A stretch of DNA of 64,000 bases from Planctomycetota bacterium (GTDB lineage: Bacteria > Planctomycetota > JAJSAM01 > JAJVHW01). How positions within the stretch are numbered: position 1 is the stretch's first letter; the number at the start of each line of letters is the position of its first letter. The notes beneath the pieces are model-generated. The model did not search any database and was not told where the DNA came from. It saw only the letters and a program-made list of their open reading frames with translations. The translations under genes were made by a program, and so were the position numbers. The DNA is taken from positions 62,001-126,000 of the forward strand of contig JAJRPF010000045.1 in NCBI GenBank assembly GCA_024280885.1, read 5' to 3'. Positions 1 through 9,166 of the stretch are shown piece by piece.

Positions 1-49
1 CTGCTCGCATCAGAGCGCGCGAGCCGGAAATCATGCAGTTCTTCGTCAT
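1..49 (-). CDS. Possible 5' end of a gene running off the left edge (partial)
   Basis: An ATG at 49 (minus strand) follows an AGGAG-type ribosome binding site seven bases upstream. It opens a frame beginning MTKNCMISG that stays open to the window edge. Only 16 codons are visible, so no function can be given. It would be the next gene of the pseudopilin operon. The 264 bases between it and the GspI-like gene (50-313) show no other gene that I can support. Confidence 0.3.
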   Translation of the reverse strand, partial: MTKNCMISGSRALMRA

Positions 50-313
50 GGGAAAGCTCCTAGCTCAGTCTCTTCGCCAGCTCGGTCTCTTCACTAGCCC
101 CGTCTCTTCATCAGGGTCACGCACAGCGTGGCGACCGACGAGGTGAAACCGAGTGACTGCCAAAACCGAGCGACTGTCCAGATGCAGCGGCGCTCGCTCG
201 CGTCTCAAGGCGCGTTGGTGAATGCCCAGGCGTAGGTTCGCAAGGCAGGCGCAACGCAGAACTCGGCGCTCTAGTCCGTTCAGGTTCAGGTGTGTGACTC
301 ACGAATACCTCGG

Positions 314-862
314 CTAGCGCGTCTCGCGACCGCCCTCGAGATCGGCACGCCCCGCCCGCTCCAACTCGAACGTGATCGAAGTCTCGAACTCCTCGTTCGC
401 TACCGAATCGGACCCCACGATGAGGACTTCGGAATGGCTCTGCTTGTCACCGTACGTCACGTTGACCGTGACCTCGAATCCGGCCTCGGGCACCGCGGCG
501 TTCACCGCGGCGAACACGAGATCGTATTGAAACCCCGGATAGAGCGTGCTCACCTTGGAGTCAATCCGTGCGTCGTCTCCACCGGGAGTCTTCGCGTCGT
601 CGGATGGCCGGAACGCGTTGACGCGTGTACGCGCGTCGTTGCGCGCCTCTTCCAGCACCTGCGTTATGCGCTGCTGCACCTGCCGCTGCCCCGCATATCC
701 GGCAGCCTTGGCCAGCACGATGAGAACGGAGACCGCTCCCACCGCCAGGAGCGATGTCGCCATCATGACCTCGAGCAACGTGAACCCCGCATCGCCCGTG
801 CGGGTGCCCCGCATGCGCCTCGTACGCGAGATCGCTTTCGTCTGATACTGCTGACGTCTCAT
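314..862 (-). CDS. GspI/PilV-like minor pseudopilin
   Basis: A 182-aa protein with a class III prepilin signal: a basic leader, then GD-A-G before FTLLEVMMATS and a hydrophobic helix. Prepilin peptidase would cut after the Gly, and Glu at +5 of the mature protein is present. The rest is a short globular domain without cysteines. The start at 862 is chosen because GGAGAC lies six bases upstream; a GTG two codons earlier has poor spacing. It is the last complete gene of the operon, after the GspJ-like gene. In type II secretion and type IV pili such proteins cap or prime the pseudopilus at the inner membrane. The assignment to I/V type rests on size and position only. Confidence 0.8.
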   Translation of the reverse strand: MRRQQYQTKAISRTRRMRGTRTGDAGFTLLEVMMATSLLAVGAVSVLIVLAKAAGYAGQRQVQQRITQVLEEARNDARTRVNAFRPSDDAKTPGGDDARIDSKVSTLYPGFQYDLVFAAVNAAVPEAGFEVTVNVTYGDKQSHSEVLIVGSDSVANEEFETSITFELERAGRADLEGGRETR

Positions 863-923
863 CGGCACGTCTCCATCGTTCCTACTCTAACGTTCCCGAC
901 CCTATGTGGGATGCGTAACGGCT

Positions 924-962
924 CGATACTCAAGGGGGCGATGCTCAAGGGGCCGATATTCA
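924..962. repeat. 15-bp tandem repeat in the GspJ-GspI spacer
   Basis: Two and a half copies of a 15-bp unit (cgatactcaaggggg, then cgatgctcaaggggc, then a partial copy) fill most of the spacer between the two pseudopilin genes. Confidence 0.8.
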
Positions 963-968
963 CAGCCT

Positions 969-2264
969 CTATCTCCCGCGCCCGGTCACGGATTTGAGCT
1001 GGTCCGCATACGTGTCGCGGAACGTCGCGATCGAGTACTCGCGAACGACCGAACGACCGTGATGGACCCGACTCCCAGACGAGTGGGCGACCGCGACCGT
1101 GCCGCGTGCTCCGCGCGTACAGCCGAGGAGCGAATTCCCGCTGACGCTGTCGAACCCAACCCACTCGGCACCGATCTTGACGAAGCGCTGCTGTGTCGAA
1201 GGCGCGGGGATGAAGCGAGCGTCCTCAAGTTCGATGACGTTGACTTCCGCGGTCATGTCCTGGCCGAGGAAGCCGGCTGCCGACGGATTCCCGACTTGCT
1301 CGACGACCAACGTCACGCGCATGCGTCGCGGATACGTGTCGTCGGTCGGGTCCTCGATCGACTCGAAACCCTGCGCCAGGAAGAACCCGCCGTAACGATC
1401 GCCACGATCCGAGCTCGACATGATCCCGCGCGTGGAGTCCCAGGTATCTAGCGGTCCTCCGCTGCGAGGCGGAATCTTGTGATCCCAGGATGTCGTGGTG
1501 CGCGACCAGAACTGGACGCCGAAGTAGAGCACCCCAGTCAGGACCGGGCGGGCAGCGGCGCGGACCCGTTTCCTGCTGCGCGGCCCCTGCTCCAACACGG
1601 TGACGGACGGATCGTTTGACGCGCCGGTCGGAAAGAGCGAGTACTCGCCGCCGATCGGGCTCGAGAACCCACGGTAGAGAGTCATCACCGCGAGGTCGTC
1701 TGTGGAGTCCGGCACTGCGGTCCAGAGCACCTCCATGAGCCCGCCCGTCGCTCTGAGTTGCCCCTCGTCGGACTCCTTGAAGTCATCCGACTGATCCAGG
1801 CTCGCCTCCGCTTCGATGCTCGTGCCCGCAGTGCGCGTCATGGGCGACGTCGCCTCGCGCGGGATCAGGCGAGTGAAGAAGAGACGCTGTATCCGTGCAT
1901 CGCTCTTGGCGTCGCCGTCGATGTCCGTCTCGACATGATCCGAGTACATACGCACATCGGGCCGCCCCACCTGCGTGTCCGGCACCGTGTAGATCGTCTC
2001 GACGTCGGCCGCGAACGCTTCGCTGAATGTCTGCAGCGCATCGAGCGTTTGCGCCCCGGACTGCCCGGCCGCCAAGAAGTCCGCGGAACGCGACAAGAGC
2101 GAGACCAAACCGACCCCGAGCACCGAGAAGAGGCCCATCGCCATCAGCAACTCGGTGAGTGAGAAGCCCGCGTCGCCGCGGCGAGCGGTGCGCGGGTGGC
2201 GCGCCGCAGATCCCGAAACGAGATACGCAGCGGAGGCGACGTGGTGTGTGTCGTCGTGGGTCAT
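969..2264 (-). CDS. GspJ/PilW-like pseudopilin
   Basis: A 431-aa protein with a prepilin leader (RRGDAG before FSLTELLMAMG) and a hydrophobic helix to about residue 60. It is roughly twice the usual length of a GspJ. Its C-terminal third contains the module FVKIGAEWVGFD...LLGCTRGARGTVAVAH (bases about 1040-1200), which resembles several modules in the giant GspK-like neighbour. ATG at 2264 lies two bases from that gene's stop, and its Shine-Dalgarno sequence (GAGGA) lies inside the upstream gene's last codons, so the two are probably translationally coupled. GspJ-type proteins form the pseudopilus tip with GspI and GspK. Confidence 0.8.
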   Translation of the reverse strand: MTHDDTHHVASAAYLVSGSAARHPRTARRGDAGFSLTELLMAMGLFSVLGVGLVSLLSRSADFLAAGQSGAQTLDALQTFSEAFAADVETIYTVPDTQVGRPDVRMYSDHVETDIDGDAKSDARIQRLFFTRLIPREATSPMTRTAGTSIEAEASLDQSDDFKESDEGQLRATGGLMEVLWTAVPDSTDDLAVMTLYRGFSSPIGGEYSLFPTGASNDPSVTVLEQGPRSRKRVRAAARPVLTGVLYFGVQFWSRTTTSWDHKIPPRSGGPLDTWDSTRGIMSSSDRGDRYGGFFLAQGFESIEDPTDDTYPRRMRVTLVVEQVGNPSAAGFLGQDMTAEVNVIELEDARFIPAPSTQQRFVKIGAEWVGFDSVSGNSLLGCTRGARGTVAVAHSSGSRVHHGRSVVREYSIATFRDTYADQLKSVTGRGR

Positions 2265-2266
2265 CT

Positions 2267-5200
2267 CTACTTATCCTCGTAGATCACGGACGGCGGAGCG
2301 ACGAACTCGACGACGACCTTCTGGATCCATGGGGACTCCTTCCAGTAGTCGGGAGCCACGTTCGCAAAGCGGTCGTACGCACCGCGTGCGAAGCGCACCA
2401 GGAGGCGCACCTCGACTCGATCCGCCTCGACGTTCAACAGGTTCTTTGCCGTGGGGTCGGTGATCTCGTAGAGGAACTTGCGCCGGTCCGTCAACGGCAT
2501 CGGCTCCTGGCCGACGCGGATTACTGCGTCGGAGTCCCACTCCGGACCGCCGGAGAAGCGCACGAGCGCCAGCACCTCGACGAACTGCACGGGCACGTCA
2601 CTCCACGTGATCCGCTTCCAGACCGCTCCGGGCTTCGTCCAACTCAGTTGGACGTACGAGTTCTCGGCATCGTCCGAGTACTCCGCGTAGCGGTCGTACT
2701 GCCGGAACGGAAGTGCGATCGCGATATCGTCCACCGAGTAGCCCTCGGGCACAGTGCCGAAGCGACCGCGGAAGATGCCACCTCCGACGCGGGCGTCGGC
2801 CGTGTCACGCTCGGAAGTCTCGTCTGGATCGATGCGTCCGAGAGGACCCGAGAGCGCGTTGTTCAGGCGTTGCGTATAGCCGATGACCTCGGCGGCGTCA
2901 GCGATGCGCAGATACCCGTCGTCGGGGAAATCGAACGCGTCCTGGAGTTGGAACGATGCCGAGGATGGGTCCGCCCCCGACGTGAGTCGCGAAGTCGGGA
3001 ACGAGTGAATGCCGGAGATCACAGCACCGTACTCGTGCCGCTTCGGCAGCGTACCGAACGTGCCGCGCTGACAGCCGGTGAAGAGACCGCGCGACGCGTC
3101 GAAGTCACTGAAGAGAATGAGTTCATCGTCGATCCGAATAATCCCCCCATCGGTCGGGAAGAGTCGCTGATCGATCGGTAGCCCGTTCGGCGCGAAAGCA
3201 TTCGATGCGGCGATGAAGTAGATCATGTGCGACGGGATCTGGTCCGTCGTCTCGTCAATGCCGTTGAAGGTCGGCTGGATGGGGACCTGATTCGGATTGT
3301 TCTGCTGCGTCTGTTGCTGGATCAGTTCCTGTGGGACGTCGCCCAGCAGGACGTAGTTGGGCCGATCCGACGATTGATGGGTGAAGTTCGGGAAGAAGAC
3401 CTCGTCGATGATCGCGGGCGAGGTACCGCCGTTCGCGTCGTAGCGCACGCCAAAGCGCAGCTTCTCGACCTGCGTCGTGAGACCCGCATCGGGCAACTCA
3501 CCGCTCGGGAACTTGAGAACGCGCGACCAGCTACGCGAGTCGTAGCGACGGAGGTCGTTATCTCCGCGATTGGGCCGATCCCAGAGCCACGTCTGCACGG
3601 TCGGTAGTGTCAGGCCTACCCAGCCCTTGTAGCCCCACTGCACGCGCACGTACTCGTCGTTGAAACGCGTGTCGCGCAGAGTCAGAAGGTCGTTGAACCC
3701 TGGATACGCGCCGCGCATGCTCGGGTCGTCGGTTCGTTCGAACGAGTTGCCATGTGTGACACGGAAGCATGCGATGACGTCTTCGCTCGCCGCGTGGTCG
3801 TTGGGGATCGTGTTGGCGATCCGGAACTCCCTGTTCTCGTTGCGGAGTTCCATGCCACGGAAGCGCAGCATCTGCGCGATGCGGAACGCGTCGAGACCGT
3901 CGGCGGTCGGGTTCAGATATGACGTCGTGCTGCTCCCCGTCTGGGGCTCCGTCGGTGCGTCGTTCTCGAGGTTGGCATCGACCGCGATCGGCGGTGCCGA
4001 CTGGCCGGAGGCAGTCCCACCGCTGCCGCCGGGTGATCCGCGTCGGGGTGAGTCGGCACGCTGGATCTGCTGTTCGACCAGCGGCCGGGCAATGGTCATG
4101 GCGAAGAGCGCCTGAACTTCCTGGAGGCGTCGGGTGCGCAAGAAGGCGACGCGCTGCGGCACGATCTGCGTATCGAGTGTGTCGTATTCGAACCACTCGG
4201 AGTCGACCTGCACGTAGGCGACGCCACCGACATGCTGCTCCTCGATCGCCGGCTTCAGGTAATCCGCGTTCGCTGCGCCGCCTGCGACGAAGCCGATCGG
4301 GATGAAGGCGGTATACGCGCCGTTGGTGCTCTGGAGGCCCTGCGTCTGGACGGCGAGCCCGAAGGTCGCGTCAGTTCTGGTCGTATCGCCGAAGCTATAG
4401 GTCGGCATGAAGCGATTCAGATTGTCTGCCCCCAGGCGATTGACTGTGACGCCGGGCAACTGGACATGCCGCTGCTCGATCTGGATCTCGCCGGACGATG
4501 CGTTGACGACGCTGTAGCGCACGATTTCGACACCGCCGATATCGCTCGACTGCTGCTCGTTGGACGTTCCGTTCACACTGCCACCGCGGATCTGCCAACG
4601 ACCCGGGCTCGCGCCACCGCCGCTTCCGCCTCCGCCCGTTGTGGCGATCGGCGGGACGCGTGCCGAGTTCGAGATGATCATCGCGAGGCCCTGGGCCCCC
4701 TGCCCGCCGAGATCATCGAGAATGTCGGAGCTGTTGCTGCCCGTCGTGAACTCGGTGAGACGCACGCCAGGGATGGCCTGTGTGCTAGCGGATGCCGAGT
4801 CGGCCAGGCCGCGGATGAAACGAGCGGATGTGGCGTTCTGGTCCTCTAGCGTGTCGCCCGTGTAGTTGAACCGGTACACGCGGAACGGACCGAAGGCCGT
4901 CTGGACGACAGCGCCACCGGACCTGATGTCGGTGAGGAGCGGCCCGGCGAACCCATAGAGTTCCACCACCGCTCCGGACTCGTGATTACGGAGTTCAGTC
5001 TGGTCCAGGAGGTGATCGATATTGCGCGCCTTGCGACGCGAGATCGTCAACGCTCCCTCGGTGCGCCGACTGTACTCGAAGAGCTCGGAGCCGTTCTGGC
5101 CGTGGACGATCACGACACCCGACTCGGGGAAGCTGCGCGCATCCTCGACACTCAGTTGATTGATGAGGCCGGTCGGGGGAACCGACGTCGTCAGTCGCGT

Positions 5201-7546
5201 GATCCCGCTCGCAAGGCCCTGCTTCTCGCCGTCGACGAAGAGTTCCAACTGCGACGCGTGCGACCCGCCAACGTGGACGGCGATGTGGTACCACGTCGTC
5301 GGCAGCCAGGTCGTGTGATCGAAGTTGTAGAAGACCTCGCGCGAACGCCGTTCGCGGGTCGCGTCGGCCACGGCGAGGACCAGCATGTCGCGTGCGCCGT
5401 CGTACGTCAGGCTGACACGATTGGTGTGATCGTCGTCGAGGCCGTAGTCGAAAATGACCTGATTGCCTTCGCCACGGCTCCAGCCGGGCTTGTACCAAAA
5501 CGAGAGGGAGAAATCGCGCAGGCCCATCTCGATGTTGGTGCCGAAGCCATCGACGTCGATGAAACGGACCAGATCAGCGAGCTTGTTTCTGACGTTGTAG
5601 GGACCGTCGACCCCGACGTCGAACGACTGCTGCACGAGATCTTGACCGTCCGGCAGGTCGGTCTGATCGAAGTGATACACGCGGTCCAACACGTTGCGGT
5701 TCGCATAGCGGAACGCCGCCGGAAGCAAGCGCACGTCGCCTACGGCCGTCGCGGGATCGGTGTCGGGAAAACGGCTCTTCTGCGCGTACGCGAAGTACTC
5801 GGACGCCGGGATGTTCCCGTAATCGTACTGCGCGTTGACGTTGTTCGGATACGTGGTGAACCACTTCCCGTCACGCGACTTCATGATCTGATTCTGGAAG
5901 TCGTTCTGCGTCTGGACCACGTACGTGCCGGACTTTGTCGTGGACGCCACGATCACGCGACGCAGTTCCCGGCGCGCGAGTTCGCGGCCGGTTTGATCCA
6001 TGATCGCCGCCGTCGCTCGCACCTCATACATGTCGAACGACTGGAAACAGAACGGCACCGTGGAGAACTCGAGCGTCGAGTCGTTCGCGTTCATGGCGTT
6101 CTTGATGATCGCCTCGCGCTCGTCGTCCGACAGGTTGACGCCGAACTGCCGCGCTGAGTCGATCGCCGCGATAAAGTCTTCCCAGTTCCGGTAGACCCCC
6201 GCGCCCTGGCCGAGCGAAGCGTCCCCGTCTTCGGCCTCGTCGCTCATGCTCCCGTCAGGGCTCGCCCCATCCTCGCCGCGAACCGTGAAGGTCTTGATGT
6301 ACGCGGCCAACTCCCCCGCCGTGGCGGCCGAGATGCCGGTCCCGATACCGCGCTTGCGGACGCCCTCGAAGATGACCGCCAACATGCGGACGCTCGCCGT
6401 GTTGACATTCACCGGCGAACGAGCGAGCGAGTAGAGCCGGGCTTGGTCCGCGTCGTAGCTGTGCTCGATCTTGCCCGCGAGCAAGACCTGATTGGTGCCG
6501 CGCACCTTCGTGACCACGGCGTAGTCGCTATTCACTCCGTCGGTCAAACGCACGATCGTTCCGGCACCGAAGTAGCGCGGGTTCTTGAGGTTCACATAAA
6601 GCTGTGACGCGTCGCCCGGCGTCACGCCGTTGCGCACCACCTGCGGATTGGACCAGCCGTCGCCCACCACGTTGCCGTTCCAGGCCGTGATGAATGGACG
6701 CAGGCGATCGAATTCCAGCGCTGAGAGGGCCGCGACGCCCTGCTCGGAGATCGTGCGGGCCTGATACGGATTCGTGTAGCGAACGTACGCGCCTTCGCGC
6801 GCTCGGAACGGACGCGTTGCGATCTGAAACGCGGCCTCGAGGATCACCGAGTCGCCCGGCTGGTACTCGCCGGGACCGCCATTCTCGGGCAGTTCGGACC
6901 GGTACCCACGTTCGCAGTCGGAGAGCGCGTTGCCGAGGATCGAGCCGTACTTCACGACCTCGGACCCGATCCGGACGACACCGCCCTCGGGCGGGAAGAC
7001 GCTCGCGTCGGTCACGGCGATATTCGTGTCGTCGCGACCGATCTCATCTGCGATCTCGCTGCGGCCGAGAATATTGGCCAGCACCGGGAACGAGCAACCG
7101 TTCAAGTTCAACTTGCTCTGGAGATCGGTGATCTCGACATCCCACACGCGCTGCTCGCGTGCGCTCAGCTTGTTGAACCGCGCGAGCAACTCCTCGGGCA
7201 GTTCGAACTCGCTCAGCGTGTCGGAGGTCGGCGTGGCGTTGTCGGGTGGGCGCGATCCCGAGTCCGCCACAAATCCCAGCTCGTCGAGGCGACGCCGCTC
7301 GATGTGCTGGAGCGACGACGTGAGGTGGGCGCGGGTCAACTCGAAGAGGCTCTCGGCCTCCCAGTCTGCCCGGGCGGAGTAGAGGAAGTTCTCTCCTCGC
7401 GACTTGCTATCACGCATCGTCACCAGGAACGGCGTGGCGATGAGCGCAAGAAGTACGAGAACAGAGACGACGGAGATCAAGGCGATCCCCCTGTCTCGCG
7501 CGTAACCGAGTACTCGGTTACCACTCATTGATAACTTGGTTACCAT
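2267..7546 (-). CDS. Giant GspK-like pseudopilin with LamG-like domain
   Basis: A 1759-aa protein, about five times the length of an ordinary GspK. Residues 1-70 show the GspK-type start: basic leader, RG before IALISVVSVL, a long hydrophobic helix, then FLYSARADWEAES. A second GspK hallmark, NVNTASVRML (helix-hairpin type), follows at about 390-400. Mid-protein there is a LamG/concanavalin-like segment (DFSLSFWYKPGW ... TTWYHIAVHVGG ... LELFVDGEKQG; bases about 5180-5530). Five segments resemble one another (FPxxGxxxIxxExxxY, some followed by RGxxGT...H). ATG 7546 is preferred because GGAGG lies six bases upstream; a TTG ten codons earlier lacks a site. The N-terminus fits a tip pseudopilin. 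The rest may be an exposed or cargo-binding part, which is inference. Confidence 0.8.
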   Translation of the reverse strand: MVTKLSMSGNRVLGYARDRGIALISVVSVLVLLALIATPFLVTMRDSKSRGENFLYSARADWEAESLFELTRAHLTSSLQHIERRRLDELGFVADSGSRPPDNATPTSDTLSEFELPEELLARFNKLSAREQRVWDVEITDLQSKLNLNGCSFPVLANILGRSEIADEIGRDDTNIAVTDASVFPPEGGVVRIGSEVVKYGSILGNALSDCERGYRSELPENGGPGEYQPGDSVILEAAFQIATRPFRAREGAYVRYTNPYQARTISEQGVAALSALEFDRLRPFITAWNGNVVGDGWSNPQVVRNGVTPGDASQLYVNLKNPRYFGAGTIVRLTDGVNSDYAVVTKVRGTNQVLLAGKIEHSYDADQARLYSLARSPVNVNTASVRMLAVIFEGVRKRGIGTGISAATAGELAAYIKTFTVRGEDGASPDGSMSDEAEDGDASLGQGAGVYRNWEDFIAAIDSARQFGVNLSDDEREAIIKNAMNANDSTLEFSTVPFCFQSFDMYEVRATAAIMDQTGRELARRELRRVIVASTTKSGTYVVQTQNDFQNQIMKSRDGKWFTTYPNNVNAQYDYGNIPASEYFAYAQKSRFPDTDPATAVGDVRLLPAAFRYANRNVLDRVYHFDQTDLPDGQDLVQQSFDVGVDGPYNVRNKLADLVRFIDVDGFGTNIEMGLRDFSLSFWYKPGWSRGEGNQVIFDYGLDDDHTNRVSLTYDGARDMLVLAVADATRERRSREVFYNFDHTTWLPTTWYHIAVHVGGSHASQLELFVDGEKQGLASGITRLTTSVPPTGLINQLSVEDARSFPESGVVIVHGQNGSELFEYSRRTEGALTISRRKARNIDHLLDQTELRNHESGAVVELYGFAGPLLTDIRSGGAVVQTAFGPFRVYRFNYTGDTLEDQNATSARFIRGLADSASASTQAIPGVRLTEFTTGSNSSDILDDLGGQGAQGLAMIISNSARVPPIATTGGGGSGGGASPGRWQIRGGSVNGTSNEQQSSDIGGVEIVRYSVVNASSGEIQIEQRHVQLPGVTVNRLGADNLNRFMPTYSFGDTTRTDATFGLAVQTQGLQSTNGAYTAFIPIGFVAGGAANADYLKPAIEEQHVGGVAYVQVDSEWFEYDTLDTQIVPQRVAFLRTRRLQEVQALFAMTIARPLVEQQIQRADSPRRGSPGGSGGTASGQSAPPIAVDANLENDAPTEPQTGSSTTSYLNPTADGLDAFRIAQMLRFRGMELRNENREFRIANTIPNDHAASEDVIACFRVTHGNSFERTDDPSMRGAYPGFNDLLTLRDTRFNDEYVRVQWGYKGWVGLTLPTVQTWLWDRPNRGDNDLRRYDSRSWSRVLKFPSGELPDAGLTTQVEKLRFGVRYDANGGTSPAIIDEVFFPNFTHQSSDRPNYVLLGDVPQELIQQQTQQNNPNQVPIQPTFNGIDETTDQIPSHMIYFIAASNAFAPNGLPIDQRLFPTDGGIIRIDDELILFSDFDASRGLFTGCQRGTFGTLPKRHEYGAVISGIHSFPTSRLTSGADPSSASFQLQDAFDFPDDGYLRIADAAEVIGYTQRLNNALSGPLGRIDPDETSERDTADARVGGGIFRGRFGTVPEGYSVDDIAIALPFRQYDRYAEYSDDAENSYVQLSWTKPGAVWKRITWSDVPVQFVEVLALVRFSGGPEWDSDAVIRVGQEPMPLTDRRKFLYEITDPTAKNLLNVEADRVEVRLLVRFARGAYDRFANVAPDYWKESPWIQKVVVEFVAPPSVIYEDK
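7502..7521. other. 20-bp perfect palindrome at the GspK-like gene start
   Basis: A perfect palindrome centred on the AGTACT-like core gag-tac-tcg lies in codons 9-15 of the giant pseudopilin gene. The octamer ggttacca occurs in the same stretch (about 7517-7524) and again at 7538-7545, just at the start codon. It could be an operator or an mRNA structure near the start. This rests on sequence symmetry only. Confidence 0.5.
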
Positions 7547-7626
7547 CTGGCGCCTCCGCGATCTTGCTCTCAACAACGATTTGCTCTGACACTGCTCGCT
7601 CTGACCGATCGTCCTGCCGGGACTTC

Positions 7627-7662
7627 GCTGTCTCGTCTGCCTGGGCTGTCTCGTCTGCCTAG
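7627..7662. repeat. 18-bp tandem duplication
   Basis: Two adjacent copies of gctgtctcgtctgcctgg (one mismatch in the second) lie in the 255-base spacer between the LamG pseudopilin gene and the giant GspK-like gene. The same spacer repeats ggcatcgcagc near 7782-7800. No gene is visible in the spacer. Confidence 0.75.
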
Positions 7663-7801
7663 GAAGGCCGTCGCAAAAGACATCTACTCAAAACCCGGGC
7701 CGAAAGAGCTGCGGGCGCCCATCGTGCGCGACGAGTCTCCGACGGGCCCAGATACGTGAGCCCCAGATCCGTGGGCATCGCAGCGCGCAGGCATCGCAGC
7801 A

Positions 7802-8971
7802 CTACTCTTCCTTCGCCCCCACACCGTCGGCTCCATCTCTTCCGTCCTGGCTGCCGACCGCGTCTCCGCCATCTTCTCCGTCAGCGTCATCGCGCACGTA
7901 GACAGCCTGCACAGTGCCGCTCGGCCCGATCTCAAGCACGGTGACGACGCCCTTGAACTGCAGACTCAACGTCTCGACTCCGGGATGGACCCGGCCGTCG
8001 AGCTTGCCGTCACGAAAGTAGATGACCTTGCTGCCGCCGGCGATCTCGACGCCCTGCGAAAGAGTGATCGGGTCCTCGACGCTGACGCCGCCGAAGCGGA
8101 AGTCGTCGATGACGCCGATGAACTCGGACCCGATCGTGAGCGGTGCATCGACGTCCGGCTTGAGCGGGCGCGTCTCGGCGAGCCGCCCACGCTCCACCGG
8201 GCCGTAGCCATGGTCGGTCGAGACGACGAGCGCCTTGCGGTCGTAGCTGATGAAGATCCCCACCCACTCGCCCTCGCTCAGCGCGGGAATCGAGGCCGAG
8301 ACGCCGCGTTCGTCGCGGATACCATTGTCGTTCACGCCGATCTTGGCCTCGATCCGCGCCGCACTATTCGACGCCGAGAGTCGCACCGAGAACGCACCGC
8401 CCTTGTCGACCAGGGTCGCTCCGCCCAACCGCTCCGGCTGGATCCAGAGTTCCAGATACATGCCGTCGCGCACGTCGTAGGGCACGTAGTTACCGCAGTC
8501 AACGGGCGAGCCACTCAGTCGCAGTCCGCCGCCCACGCGGCCGCCGCGCGCCTCCAGTCGGCCCATCGTGGCGTCGACAGCGAGGCCGTTGATACCACTG
8601 GCGAAGATCACGTCGTCGCCGGCGCCCGACTTCGGTTCGAAATGCAATTCCTGAAGGACGTGCTCGGTACGGCCGTAGAGCTGCTGGACGACGCGCGTCT
8701 CTGCGCCGGTCGTGAGTGCTTCAGTATCCAATACGAGTGCTGCGGGAAAACGGATCGACGCGTTGCGGACCTTGTTGACGAGCCCCGCGCCGTCGGACAG
8801 AGCCTGGTCGTAGACGGTCTTCTTGCCGAGCGAGAGAAGCGCCCCGGCGCCGAAGCCCATGAGCACGGCCGCCAGTGTGAGCGTGACCATCAATTCCATG
8901 AGCGTGTAGCCCGCAGAACTCGCCGAAAGGCGCGGTCTCGAACCGAGTCGGATCAGGTTCTTTCGGATCAT
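7802..8971 (-). CDS. GspH-like pseudopilin with LamG-like domain
   Basis: A 389-aa protein. The leader MIRKNLIRLGSRPRLSASSAG precedes YTLMELMVTLTLAAVLMGFG, a clear prepilin cleavage site and helix. The middle (about residues 170-290) has the strand pattern of a LamG/concanavalin-A-like jelly roll: DGMYLELWIQPE, FSVRLSAS and EGEWVGIFISYDRKALVVS. The C-terminus is very acidic (DDADGEDGGD). ATG 8971 follows a strong GGAGGAG site, and an in-frame ATG 90 bases upstream lies in tandem repeats and is rejected. LamG domains bind carbohydrate or protein ligands, so this pseudopilin may carry an adhesive or substrate-binding head (inference). Confidence 0.8.
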   Translation of the reverse strand: MIRKNLIRLGSRPRLSASSAGYTLMELMVTLTLAAVLMGFGAGALLSLGKKTVYDQALSDGAGLVNKVRNASIRFPAALVLDTEALTTGAETRVVQQLYGRTEHVLQELHFEPKSGAGDDVIFASGINGLAVDATMGRLEARGGRVGGGLRLSGSPVDCGNYVPYDVRDGMYLELWIQPERLGGATLVDKGGAFSVRLSASNSAARIEAKIGVNDNGIRDERGVSASIPALSEGEWVGIFISYDRKALVVSTDHGYGPVERGRLAETRPLKPDVDAPLTIGSEFIGVIDDFRFGGVSVEDPITLSQGVEIAGGSKVIYFRDGKLDGRVHPGVETLSLQFKGVVTVLEIGPSGTVQAVYVRDDADGEDGGDAVGSQDGRDGADGVGAKEE

Positions 8972-8990
8972 GTCACTCCTCCGCCCAATC

Positions 8991-9046
8991 AGCTCGTGCC
9001 AGTGAGCTCGTGCCAGTGAGCTCGTGCCGGTGAGCTCGTGCCAGTC
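8991..9046. repeat. Four tandem copies of a 14-bp unit
   Basis: Four consecutive copies of agctcgtgccagtg (copies 3 and 4 each differ at one base) lie 20 bases upstream of the LamG pseudopilin start, between it and the GspG-like gene. Confidence 0.9.
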
Positions 9047-9166
9047 ACTTCCGCCGGTCAATCGCTTGGTCCCGCGGAACGCATCACTCGGAATTCATCC
9101 CGTAGAACTCATCACCGCGGAATTCGACAACGCGAAAAGCGCGCCGAATTCGAGAGCGGGACACGC

